Shown here piece by piece: positions 42,858-51,116 of a stretch of 52,016 nt of DNA. How positions within the stretch are numbered: position 1 is the first letter of the stretch; each line of letters begins with the position of its first letter. This stretch comes from an uncultured Clostridia bacterium. GTDB taxonomy: Bacteria; Bacillota; Clostridia; TANB77; CAG-508. The notes under the pieces are model-generated. The model was not told the DNA's origin, did not search any database, and worked only from the letters and a program-made list of their open reading frames with translations. The stretch is taken from the NCBI GenBank assembly GCA_934167095.1, contig CAKPKE010000010.1, forward strand, positions 1 through 52,016. The letters run 5' to 3'. Both the position numbers and the translations under genes were made by a program.

Positions 42858-43163
42858 ATGAAGCTGCTATATGAACAGCCTCAAGAAAATTTATATGATG
42901 GTGAAGGTGTTGTTTATGCCTCCTCCAAACGATTTGGAAAATTAAGTCCAATCAAAAGTGTTACTCATTTAAGAGTAACAGAATTTTCTGAAATCGGACG
43001 TCACCGAAATGCTCAATGGGAAATATATTTTTCTTTAAGCCGCGATATTCGGTTTAACCATTCTAAAAAGTGGAAACCGTTTATTCTGGTAGCACCAGGT
43101 GCTGTCCGGTCAATTCAAAATATTGGTGACAATGAAGGAATTGTTTATGCCATCAAATTTTGA
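42858..43163 (+). CDS. Orphan cassette protein (101 aa)
   Basis: Not recognised. GAAAGGAG selects the ATG at 42858. A small basic protein, mixed beta/alpha, without membrane segments: VVYASSKRFGKLSPIKSV, WEIYFSLSRDIRFN, FILVAPGAVRSIQN. Arginine codons include CGA, CGT, CGC and CGG rather than the host-preferred AGA, a strong sign of different origin. It is a complete promoter-ORF-terminator unit inserted between host genes, far from the other members of the group at 200-18529 but with the same promoter element. Confidence 0.68.
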   Translation: MKLLYEQPQENLYDGEGVVYASSKRFGKLSPIKSVTHLRVTEFSEIGRHRNAQWEIYFSLSRDIRFNHSKKWKPFILVAPGAVRSIQNIGDNEGIVYAIKF

Positions 43164-43166
43164 AGC

Positions 43167-43216
43167 AAAAGAGAAGAATAATCTTGAAAAAAGGTTATAG
43201 CTTCTCTTTTGTTTTG
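43167..43216 (+). terminator. Terminator of the orphan gene at 42858
   Basis: AAAAGAGAAG (43167-43176) pairs with CTTCTCTTTT (43201-43210), then a T-rich tail. Confidence 0.85.
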
Positions 43217-43240
43217 CTTTAATATTATGTCAAAAAAATA

Positions 43241-43269
43241 TTGATTTTAAGCCTTATATGTTATAGAAT
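43241..43269 (+). promoter_or_regulatory. Promoter of the NrdD-like gene
   Basis: TTGATT (43241-43246), 17-bp spacer, TAGAAT (43264-43269). Confidence 0.65.
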
Positions 43270-43297
43270 GGAAAAAAAGTGAGAGGAAGTAAGACTA

Positions 43298-45442
43298 TTG
43301 AAGGTAATAAAAAGAGATGGCAAAAAGGTTGACTTTGATGGTACCAAAATTGCTATTGCAATAAAAAAAGGTTTTGATAGTATAAATGCCGACGAAGAAA
43401 AAAATAAATATGATGAAACAGATGTAAACAAAATTTATAATTTAGTGATTGATGAAATAAATAAAAAAAATTTAGAGAAAATATCAATTGAAGAAATTCA
43501 AGATTTAATAGAAGAAAAATTAAAGGAAAAAAATTATACAGATGTTTTTGAATCTTTTTCTGGATATAGAGAAAGAAGAGCTCAAGCAAGAACTTTGTTT
43601 TATGAGGAAAAAAAGCAACATAAATTTTTAAAAGCCCTAGAGGATTTGACCTTAAGAAAAGAGTTTTCTAATAAAATAGTACTTAGTCCTTACGAAATGA
43701 TGGTAGATTATGGCTCTACTGTATCACATGAATTTGCGAAAGCTTATAATTTAAAGAAAAAATTTACAGATTTACATGATTCTGGAGAAATACATATTCA
43801 CGATTTAAATTTTATGCCTCTTGGAACAACAACCTCATCGCAAATAAATCTTTTAAAAATATTTGATGAAGGATTTAATACAAGAAATTTACATATAAGA
43901 GAACCACAAGATATAATGTCTTATGCAGCATTAGCAGTTCTTGTAATGAATTTAAATCAAAAGGAGCAACATGGAGGACAAGGAATTCCTGCATTTGATT
44001 ATTATATGGCTCCAGGAGTTATAAAGACTTTTAAAAAACAATTTAAGCAAACACTATATGATATTTTTATTTATACTGATTTAGATAAGTTTGTTGCAAT
44101 AAATGGAATTGAAAGAGAAATTGAAAAAATAGAACATATTGATTTTGATATTGAAATATTTGACAAATATTCAAGAGATGCAATTCAAGTAAAAAGAGCA
44201 TTTAGAGTGGCATATAAAATTGCTATGGAAAAAACAAGTAAAGTAGTATCTCAAGCTATGGAAGCATTTGTACATGATACAAATGTAATGAACACAAATG
44301 GAAAAGAAAAAATTTATCCATGTATCAATTTAGGAACAGACATTTCTATGGAAGGAAGAATGGTAACAAGCAAAATTCTAGACAGTATAGATTTTGGAAT
44401 ACAAAATGAAAACAAAGTATTATCTCCAATAGTTATATTCAAAGTAAAAGAAGGAATAAACTTTAATAAAGAAGATAAAAACTATGATTTATATAAAAAA
44501 GCAATAGAAATTGCAACAAGAAGAAAGTATCCTGAATTTTCATTTTTAGATGCGGATTTTAATAAAAAATTTTATAAGCCAAATGAGGCAGATAGCGAAA
44601 TTGCATATAATTCAAGCTGTATGAGAGTAATGGAAAATATAATTGATGAAGATAAGCAATTTGCATCTCAAAGAGGGGTAATATCTTACGCTACAATAAA
44701 TCTTGCAAGAATCGGAATAAAAAATAGTCCAGTATTAAAAATGGAAGAATTTAACGGAATAATTGATACAAATACAAAAAAAATTTACCAAGAAAAAATA
44801 TATGAAGATTTTTATAATGAACTTGAAGAAAAGCTAAATATTATTAAAGATGAACTTTTAGACAGATTTGAAAAACAAGCCTCCCAACAAGCAAAAGAGT
44901 TTCCATTTTTTATAGGGCAAGGAGTCTGGTTAGATGGAGATAGAGCAAAAGACGAAGATAGAATTCGTAAAGTTATAAAACATGGAAGCCTTGGAATTGG
45001 ATTTGTTGGACTAGAAGAGTGTATTTCTGCACTAACTGGTGAAACAAGAAAAGATAGTAAAAATGCACAAAAACTTGGACTAAATATTGTCGAGTTTATG
45101 GCTAATAAAACAAATGAATTTTGTAATAAATATAACTTGAATTTTAGATTAATTGGAATTGAAGACGATGATGTAATTGTAAAATTTATAACAAATGATA
45201 AAGCAATATATGGTACAATAAAATCGGTTACTGATAAAGAAAAATATACAAATTCGTTCCATTGCAATGAAAAAGACATAAAAACAAAAATGGACTTAGA
45301 AGCACCATACCATGAACTTACTAATGGAGGACATGTTTTTGAAATGGATTGCGCTTCTGTTACAGAAAACGAGTTAGAAAAATTATTACAATATGCAAAA
45401 GAAAAAAACATAGGCCTTGTAAAATTTAGGTATGACAATTAG
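43298..45442 (+). CDS. NrdD-like protein lacking the glycyl-radical domain (714 aa)
   Basis: Homologous to class III (anaerobic) ribonucleotide reductase. It has an N-terminal ATP-cone (KRDGKKVDFDGTKI, residues 1-95), then the catalytic barrel with IHIHDLNFMPLGTT, REPQDIMSYAALAVL, QHGGQGIPAFDYYMAPGV and a cysteine at 441 (SSCMRVME). Two expected features are absent. The cysteine after GTTT is replaced by S180-S181. The protein also stops at NIGLVKFRYDN, just where the family continues into a zinc site and the C-terminal glycyl radical. No remnant of that domain, and no nrdG activase, follows. It may be an inactive paralogue with a regulatory role, or half of a split enzyme. The start is TTG after GAGAGGAAG. 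Confidence 0.85.
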   Translation: MKVIKRDGKKVDFDGTKIAIAIKKGFDSINADEEKNKYDETDVNKIYNLVIDEINKKNLEKISIEEIQDLIEEKLKEKNYTDVFESFSGYRERRAQARTLFYEEKKQHKFLKALEDLTLRKEFSNKIVLSPYEMMVDYGSTVSHEFAKAYNLKKKFTDLHDSGEIHIHDLNFMPLGTTTSSQINLLKIFDEGFNTRNLHIREPQDIMSYAALAVLVMNLNQKEQHGGQGIPAFDYYMAPGVIKTFKKQFKQTLYDIFIYTDLDKFVAINGIEREIEKIEHIDFDIEIFDKYSRDAIQVKRAFRVAYKIAMEKTSKVVSQAMEAFVHDTNVMNTNGKEKIYPCINLGTDISMEGRMVTSKILDSIDFGIQNENKVLSPIVIFKVKEGINFNKEDKNYDLYKKAIEIATRRKYPEFSFLDADFNKKFYKPNEADSEIAYNSSCMRVMENIIDEDKQFASQRGVISYATINLARIGIKNSPVLKMEEFNGIIDTNTKKIYQEKIYEDFYNELEEKLNIIKDELLDRFEKQASQQAKEFPFFIGQGVWLDGDRAKDEDRIRKVIKHGSLGIGFVGLEECISALTGETRKDSKNAQKLGLNIVEFMANKTNEFCNKYNLNFRLIGIEDDDVIVKFITNDKAIYGTIKSVTDKEKYTNSFHCNEKDIKTKMDLEAPYHELTNGGHVFEMDCASVTENELEKLLQYAKEKNIGLVKFRYDN

Positions 45443-45540
45443 AATAGTTGGTCAAATTGCTAGTAATAAAGTAATTTCTATGATAATATAGTTAAGATAA
45501 AATAAGAGAAAGGATGCTATTTTAGCATTAATAAAGAAAG

Positions 45541-47304
45541 ATGAATAAAGCAAAAATAAATGAGCTCTATAAGGCTAGAGAATATAGAGATGTAAGAGAG
45601 ATAATTAATGAAACAGTGAATTTATATCCCAATAATATTGCTTTTAAGATTAAAGAAAAAGATGAAAAAGGAAATAAAATATATAAAAATATAACATATT
45701 TAGAAATGCAAAAAGACATAAATGCATTAGGAACAAGCTTTATAGATTTAGGTTTAAAAAACGAAAAAATTGCAATAATTGGAAAAAATAGATATGAATG
45801 GGTTATATCATTTTTCTCTGCAATGAACGGAACTGGTGTTGCTGTTCCGTTAGATAAAGGATTACCAGAAGAGGAAATTGAACTTTTGTGTAAAAGAAGC
45901 AGAGCAAAGGCTATAGTATTTTCAAAAGAATACATAGATACATTCTTGAAAATATGTAAAAATAAGACTACAAACTTAGAATTATTTATATGTATGGATG
46001 AATTTGAAAAAGAATATTCTGAAGAAGATAAGTTTGGAAAACAAATAACAAGTTATAAAGAGCTTATAAAAAACGGAAATACATTATTAAAAAAAGGTAA
46101 AAAGGCATTTATAAATGCCAAAATAAATAATGATGAGTTAGCAGAGCTTGTTTTTACATCTGGAACAACTTCAAGTTCAAAAGGTGTTATGCTTTCACAT
46201 AAAAATATTGCATCAAACATTAGTGCAATGAAAAAATGTGAAAAAATATATCCCACTGATGTAAATATGGCATTTTTGCCTTTTCATCATACATTTGGAA
46301 GTACTGGAATAATAATGTTTTTAAGCCATGGTGCTACAAATGTATTTTGTGATGGTCTAAGACATATTCAAGAAAATTTAAAAGAATATAAAGTTTCAAC
46401 ATTTGTATGTGTACCACTTTTGTTAGAAGCTATGTATAAAAAAATATATAGAGAAATAGAGAAAAAAGGAAAACAAAAAGTAGTAGAAAAAGGAATAAAA
46501 ATAAGTAATGCTTTATTAAAAGTTGGAATTGATATTAGAAGAAAATTATTTAAAGATATAATAAATAGTTTAGGAGGTAATTTAAGATTCATTATAAGTG
46601 GAGCTTCTGCAATAGACAAAAAAGTTGCTAAAGGTTTTAATGATTTTGGAATATTAACAATACAAGGCTATGGATTAACAGAAACTGCCCCTGTTCTTTG
46701 TGCTGAAAATGCAAAGAATATTCGCTATGGATCTGTAGGACATCCGCTATCTGGAGTAAATGTAAAGATTTTTGAACCAAATGAAGAAGGAATAGGCGAA
46801 ATTATTGCAAAAGGTGATAATGTAATGCTTGGCTATTATGAAGATACAGAGGCAACAAATAAAGTCTTAAAAAATGGCTGGTTTTACACAGGAGATTTAG
46901 GCAAAAAAGATAAAGATAATTACTTTTTTATTACAGGCAGACAAAAGAATGTAATAGTATTAAAAAATGGAAAGAACATATATCCAGAAGAAATAGAAGA
47001 AATTATAAATAAATTACCTTATGTAGATGAAAGTATGGTATTTGGATATCCTAAAGATGATGATTTAATTGTATCTGTAAAAATTGTATACAACAAAGAT
47101 TATGTCCAAGCAAATTTTGGAGATATAAGTAATGAAGAACTTCATAAAAAAATCTGGGAAGATATAAAGCAAATAAATTCAGGACTTACGAATTATAAGC
47201 ACATGAAAAAATTAATTATAACAGATGAACCTATGGTTAAAACATCAACTGCTAAAATAAAGAGATTTATTGAAATAGAAAATATTATAAAAGAAGGAAA
47301 ATAG
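45541..47304 (+). CDS. AMP-forming long-chain acyl-CoA synthetase-like enzyme (587 aa)
   Basis: ANL-superfamily adenylating enzyme. Phosphate-binding loop VFTSGTTSSSKGVML, hinge motif TIQGYGLTETAPVL, WFYTGDLGKKD, and the C-terminal catalytic lysine region KTSTAKIKRF. It probably activates a fatty acid for lipid synthesis or turnover. N-terminal EINETVNLYPNNIAFK and the NRYEWVISFFSAMNGTGVAVPL block fit the long-chain FadD-like group. The ribosome site is weak (AAGAAAG abuts the ATG). Ends at a hairpin. The substrate is inferred from family only. Confidence 0.92.
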   Translation: MNKAKINELYKAREYRDVREIINETVNLYPNNIAFKIKEKDEKGNKIYKNITYLEMQKDINALGTSFIDLGLKNEKIAIIGKNRYEWVISFFSAMNGTGVAVPLDKGLPEEEIELLCKRSRAKAIVFSKEYIDTFLKICKNKTTNLELFICMDEFEKEYSEEDKFGKQITSYKELIKNGNTLLKKGKKAFINAKINNDELAELVFTSGTTSSSKGVMLSHKNIASNISAMKKCEKIYPTDVNMAFLPFHHTFGSTGIIMFLSHGATNVFCDGLRHIQENLKEYKVSTFVCVPLLLEAMYKKIYREIEKKGKQKVVEKGIKISNALLKVGIDIRRKLFKDIINSLGGNLRFIISGASAIDKKVAKGFNDFGILTIQGYGLTETAPVLCAENAKNIRYGSVGHPLSGVNVKIFEPNEEGIGEIIAKGDNVMLGYYEDTEATNKVLKNGWFYTGDLGKKDKDNYFFITGRQKNVIVLKNGKNIYPEEIEEIINKLPYVDESMVFGYPKDDDLIVSVKIVYNKDYVQANFGDISNEELHKKIWEDIKQINSGLTNYKHMKKLIITDEPMVKTSTAKIKRFIEIENIIKEGK

Positions 47305-47314
47305 TAAAATTTAA

Positions 47315-47351
47315 GCTTTGAATTTTGAAAAGAGTTCAAAGCAAATTTTTT
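47315..47351 (+). terminator. Terminator of the acyl-CoA synthetase gene
   Basis: GCTTTGAA (47315-47322) pairs with TTCAAAGC (47335-47342), then a T run at 47346-47351. Confidence 0.88.
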
Positions 47352-47382
47352 GCTTAAAAACTAGAAAAATAAGGTGTTAGCC

Positions 47383-47427
47383 TTGACAAACATTTCTATA
47401 TGTAATATAATGTTAACCATGACTAAC
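47383..47427 (+). promoter_or_regulatory. suf operon promoter with a candidate metal-regulator operator
   Basis: Near-consensus TTGACA (47383-47388), 17-bp spacer, TATAAT (47406-47411). Directly after it, GTTA (47412-47415) and TAAC (47424-47427) form an inverted repeat overlapping the transcription start, the place for autoregulation by the encoded DtxR/MntR-like protein. Confidence 0.75.
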
Positions 47428-47450
47428 TTAAAATAAAAGAGAGGATAAAT

Positions 47451-47915
47451 ATGGTATCAAAGGCGCAAGAAGAATATATAAAAAATATGTATATATTAAA
47501 AAAACAAACTGGCAATATTAGGGTAACTGATATTGCTAAAAAAATGAATTGTACAAAGCCAAGCGTAAATAAAGCGTTAAATAATTTAAAAGCAAATAAT
47601 TTAGTAAATTATGAAACTTATGGCACAATAGAACTAACAAAAGAAGGCGAAAATTTAGCAAAAAAAATATTAGAAGCGTATGACATTGTATATATTTTTT
47701 TGAAAGATGTTTTAGAATTAAATGAAGAAGATGCTGAGAGCGAAGCGGAAAAATTAAAATTGAATTTGGGGGATAAAACTCTAAATAAACTTGCAAAATA
47801 TGTTCATAAAACGCTTGATTTAAGTAATCTTGATTGCGACTATGATATTAATAAAGAGCGTTGTAGATGTTGCAAGCGAAGAATAAAAAATAAAGGAGAA
47901 GTTGTAAATGGATAG
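47451..47915 (+). CDS. DtxR/MntR-like metal-dependent regulator of the suf operon (154 aa)
   Basis: N-terminal winged helix (about 1-65) with ITRVTDIAKKM-like spacing: NIRVTDIAKKMNCTKPSVNKALNNLKANNLV, reading as helix, recognition helix, wing. A helical dimerisation/metal domain (about 70-130) follows, with LDLSNLDCDYDI. It ends in a cysteine/arginine cluster (CRCCKRR) that could sense an Fe-S cluster or metal. It overlaps sufC by 8 bases, so it is translationally coupled, and the promoter inverted repeat suggests autoregulation. Whether it senses iron, manganese or Fe-S status is open. Confidence 0.85.
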   Translation: MVSKAQEEYIKNMYILKKQTGNIRVTDIAKKMNCTKPSVNKALNNLKANNLVNYETYGTIELTKEGENLAKKILEAYDIVYIFLKDVLELNEEDAESEAEKLKLNLGDKTLNKLAKYVHKTLDLSNLDCDYDINKERCRCCKRRIKNKGEVVNG

Positions 47916-48651
47916 CTTATTACAAATAAATGATTTATATGTAAATGCAGAAGATAAAGAAATTTTAAAAGGAATAAACTTAAATATAAAAAAAGGTGAA
48001 ATTCATGTAATAATGGGACCAAATGGTTCTGGAAAAACGACTACTGCAAATGCTATATTAAATAATCCAGAATACAAAAAAGTAAATGGAAATATTATAT
48101 TTGAAGGTGAAGATATAACAAATTTAAAAACTGATGAAATAGCAAGAAAAGGAATATTTATGTCATTCCAACTTCCAGAAGAAATACCAGGAGTGTCTGT
48201 TACAAACTTCTTAAAGTATGCTAAAAATAAAATAACTGGAAAGCCAGTAAAAGTATTTGAATTTAGAGATGAATTAAAAAAATATATGGAAGAGCTTAGT
48301 ATGAATCCACAAAATATGGAAAGAAGCTTAAATGTTGGATTTTCAGGTGGCGAGAAGAAGAAAAACGAAATTCTACAAATGCTAGTGTTGAATCCAAAGC
48401 TTGCAATTCTTGATGAAACAGATTCAGGACTAGATGTTGATGCAATAAAAACTGTTTCTAAAGGTATTGAAATGTTTAAAAACGAAAATAATGCAGTTTT
48501 AATAATCACTCATAATACAAAAATATTACATAGCTTGAAAGTTGACTATGTCCATATTCTTGTAAATGGAAAAATTGTAAAAACAGGAACACAAGAGCTA
48601 GCAAGCGAAATTGAAGAAAATGGATATGCAAAATATAAGGAGTTAAAATAA
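47908..48651 (+). CDS. sufC: Fe-S assembly ATPase SufC (247 aa)
   Basis: ABC-type ATPase of the SufBCD scaffold. Walker A is GPNGSGKTT (37-45), the SufC-type signature is GFSGGEKKKNE, Walker B is LAILDETDSGLDVDA, and the switch histidine lies in IITHNTK. Cytoplasmic, no membrane domain. Standard length. It overlaps the regulator gene and abuts sufB, which begins at the next base. Confidence 0.97.
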   Translation: MDSLLQINDLYVNAEDKEILKGINLNIKKGEIHVIMGPNGSGKTTTANAILNNPEYKKVNGNIIFEGEDITNLKTDEIARKGIFMSFQLPEEIPGVSVTNFLKYAKNKITGKPVKVFEFRDELKKYMEELSMNPQNMERSLNVGFSGGEKKKNEILQMLVLNPKLAILDETDSGLDVDAIKTVSKGIEMFKNENNAVLIITHNTKILHSLKVDYVHILVNGKIVKTGTQELASEIEENGYAKYKELK

Positions 48652-50049
48652 ATGAAAACTCAAGTAGAGGATATAAATAGAAATATATATGATATAAAAA
48701 ATAAAGATGATTATGATTTCAAAATGAAAAAAGGATTAACTCCTGAAATTATAGAAGAAATATCTAAGCAAAAAAATGACCCTGAATGGATGAAAGAGTT
48801 TAGATTAAAAGCTTTAGAAGTTTATGAAAAATTAGAACTTCCAACTTGGGGACCAGATATATCAGAACTTAACATGAACGAGATTGCAACTTATGTAAGA
48901 CCAAAATCAAAGCTTAATTCAAACTGGGATGATGTGCCAGAAGATATAAAAAATACATTTGATAAGCTTGGAATTCCAGATGCTGAAAAAACATCCTTAG
49001 CCGGTGTTGGAGCTCAATATGATTCAGAAGTTGTATATCATAGCATGAGAGAAGATTTAATAAAGCAAGGCGTAATTTATACAGATATGGAAACTGCTGT
49101 AAGAGATTATCCTGATTTAGTAAAAGAACATTTCATGAAATGTGTGCCAGTAACAGACCATAAATTTGTGGCACTTCATGGCGCTGTTTGGTCTGGAGGT
49201 TCTTTTGTGTATGTTCCCAAAGGAGTAAAAGTAGAAATACCACTTCAATCATATTTTAGATTAAATTCACCAGAATCAGGTCAGTTTGAACATACTTTAA
49301 TAATTGTAGATGAAGGTGCATCTCTTCACTTCATAGAGGGCTGTAGCGCTCCAAAATACAATAAAGTAAATCTTCATGCTGGTTGTGTTGAACTATATGT
49401 AAAAGACAATGCATATTTAAGATATTCAACAATAGAAAACTGGTCAAAAAATATGCTTAACTTAAATACCAAGAAAGCAATAGTTGGAAAAAATGCTCAA
49501 ATTGATTGGGTAACAGGATCTTTTGGTTCAAAAATATCAATGTTATATCCAATGAGTATATTAAATGGAGAAGGTGCAAAAACTGAATATACAGGAATTT
49601 CATTTGCAGGACATGGACAAGATTTAGATACAGGATTTAAAGTTATTCATAATGCACCAAATACGTCAAGTGTAGTAAATTCAAAATCAATATCAAAAGA
49701 TGGTGGAAAATGCACATATAGAAGCTTAGTAAGAATAAATGAAAATGCTGTAAATTCAAAATCTTCTGTATCATGTGAATCATTAATGCTTGATGATAAA
49801 TCAGTATCAGATACAATTCCAACAAATGATATAAGGAATGATGAAGTAGAATTTTCTCATGAAGCAAAAATAGGAAAAATAAGTGATAAAACAATATTTT
49901 ATTTAATGAGTAGAGGTCTTTCAGAAGAAGATGCAAAAGCAATGATAGTAAGAGGCTTTGCATATCCAATTTCAAAAGAACTACCAATAGAATATGCAGT
50001 AGAAATGAATAACTTAATTAACTTAGAATTAGAAGGAGCAATTGGTTAA
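48652..50049 (+). CDS. sufB: Fe-S cluster scaffold protein SufB (465 aa)
   Basis: Core scaffold on which Fe-S clusters are built. Shows the N-terminal WMKEFRLKALEVYEKL, VPKGVKVEIPLQSYFRLN, EGCSAPKYN with the sulfur-accepting cysteine region, the long beta-helix (HAGCVELYVKDNAYLRYSTI) and the conserved C-terminal FYLMSRGLSEEDAKAMIVRGF. Full length. No ribosome gap: its ATG follows the sufC stop directly, and its last base overlaps sufD. Confidence 0.97.
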   Translation: MKTQVEDINRNIYDIKNKDDYDFKMKKGLTPEIIEEISKQKNDPEWMKEFRLKALEVYEKLELPTWGPDISELNMNEIATYVRPKSKLNSNWDDVPEDIKNTFDKLGIPDAEKTSLAGVGAQYDSEVVYHSMREDLIKQGVIYTDMETAVRDYPDLVKEHFMKCVPVTDHKFVALHGAVWSGGSFVYVPKGVKVEIPLQSYFRLNSPESGQFEHTLIIVDEGASLHFIEGCSAPKYNKVNLHAGCVELYVKDNAYLRYSTIENWSKNMLNLNTKKAIVGKNAQIDWVTGSFGSKISMLYPMSILNGEGAKTEYTGISFAGHGQDLDTGFKVIHNAPNTSSVVNSKSISKDGGKCTYRSLVRINENAVNSKSSVSCESLMLDDKSVSDTIPTNDIRNDEVEFSHEAKIGKISDKTIFYLMSRGLSEEDAKAMIVRGFAYPISKELPIEYAVEMNNLINLELEGAIG

Positions 50050-51098
50050 TGGAAAATTTAAAACTAAATGAAACTCCCAAAAGGACTTCAAGAAATTTTA
50101 ATATAAACAATATAAAGCTTGAGAATATAGAAATTCCAGAAAAATTAGAAGAGTTTAAAAATATTGAAATTTCTAAGAGTGAAGGTGTTAAAATAAACAA
50201 TGAAATTTCAAACAGTAATTTAAAATATGGAATCGATAGAGATTTAGAAAAGCTTTCAAATAAAATTTCAAATGCCCAATTACATATTGAACTTTCAAAA
50301 AAAGAAAATGAATTAAATATAAAATTTAATCAAAATGTAGATTTAATGGAAAATATTGAATTGGTAGCAAATGAAAATACAAATTCAAAAATTACATTAA
50401 AATATGAAACTGAAAGTAATTTAAAAGTGTTACATAGTGGAATAATAAGAGTTCATGCAAAAAAGAATTCTAATGTAAAAGTAAATATTATAAATTTCAC
50501 AAATTTAGATAGCAATATTTTCTTAAGCATTGAAAACAATATTGAAGAAAGTGCCAATGTGGAATATGTAATAGTAGACTTTGGTGGAAAAAATAGTCTA
50601 ACAAATTACTATTCTAATATAGAAGGGAAAAATGCTAATAATAGCTTAAATACAATATATTTAGGAAAAAATAATCAAGTATTTGACTTAAATTATATAG
50701 CTGAGCTTTACGGTGAAAAAACAAATATTGATATAGAAGTTCAAGGAGCATTAAAAGATACTGCTAAAAAGCATTTTAAAGGAACAATCGACTTCAAAAA
50801 AGGTTGCAAAAAAGCGACTGGAAATGAAAATGAAAATTGTATGCTTTTATCTGAAAAAGCAAAATCTATAGCTCTTCCAATGCTTTTATGTTCTGAAGAA
50901 GAGGTTGAGGGCAATCACTCAAGTTCAGCTGGAAAAGTTGGAAATAAAGAATTATTCTATATAATGAGTAGAGGATTTTCAAAAGTAGAAGCTATGAAAT
51001 TATTAGTACGAGCTAAATTCAACAATATACTAGAAAAAATAGAAAATGAAGAGCTAAAAGCAGAGATTATTGCCAAAATAGATGAAGGATTAAATTAA
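50049..51098 (+). CDS. sufD: SufD-like Fe-S scaffold protein (349 aa)
   Basis: Partner of SufB. The C-terminal block ELFYIMSRGFSKVEAMKLLVRAKF is the SufBD hallmark, and the centre is a beta-helix with many Asn/Lys/Ile repeats. It has a divergent N-terminus (TPKRTSRNFNINNI) and is shorter than the usual 400 or so residues. Its start overlaps the end of sufB by one base. Divergence of SufD relative to SufB is normal in Clostridia. Confidence 0.92.
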   Translation: MENLKLNETPKRTSRNFNINNIKLENIEIPEKLEEFKNIEISKSEGVKINNEISNSNLKYGIDRDLEKLSNKISNAQLHIELSKKENELNIKFNQNVDLMENIELVANENTNSKITLKYETESNLKVLHSGIIRVHAKKNSNVKVNIINFTNLDSNIFLSIENNIEESANVEYVIVDFGGKNSLTNYYSNIEGKNANNSLNTIYLGKNNQVFDLNYIAELYGEKTNIDIEVQGALKDTAKKHFKGTIDFKKGCKKATGNENENCMLLSEKAKSIALPMLLCSEEEVEGNHSSSAGKVGNKELFYIMSRGFSKVEAMKLLVRAKFNNILEKIENEELKAEIIAKIDEGLN

Positions 51099-51116
51099 AA
51101 AGGAGATTTACGCTAA

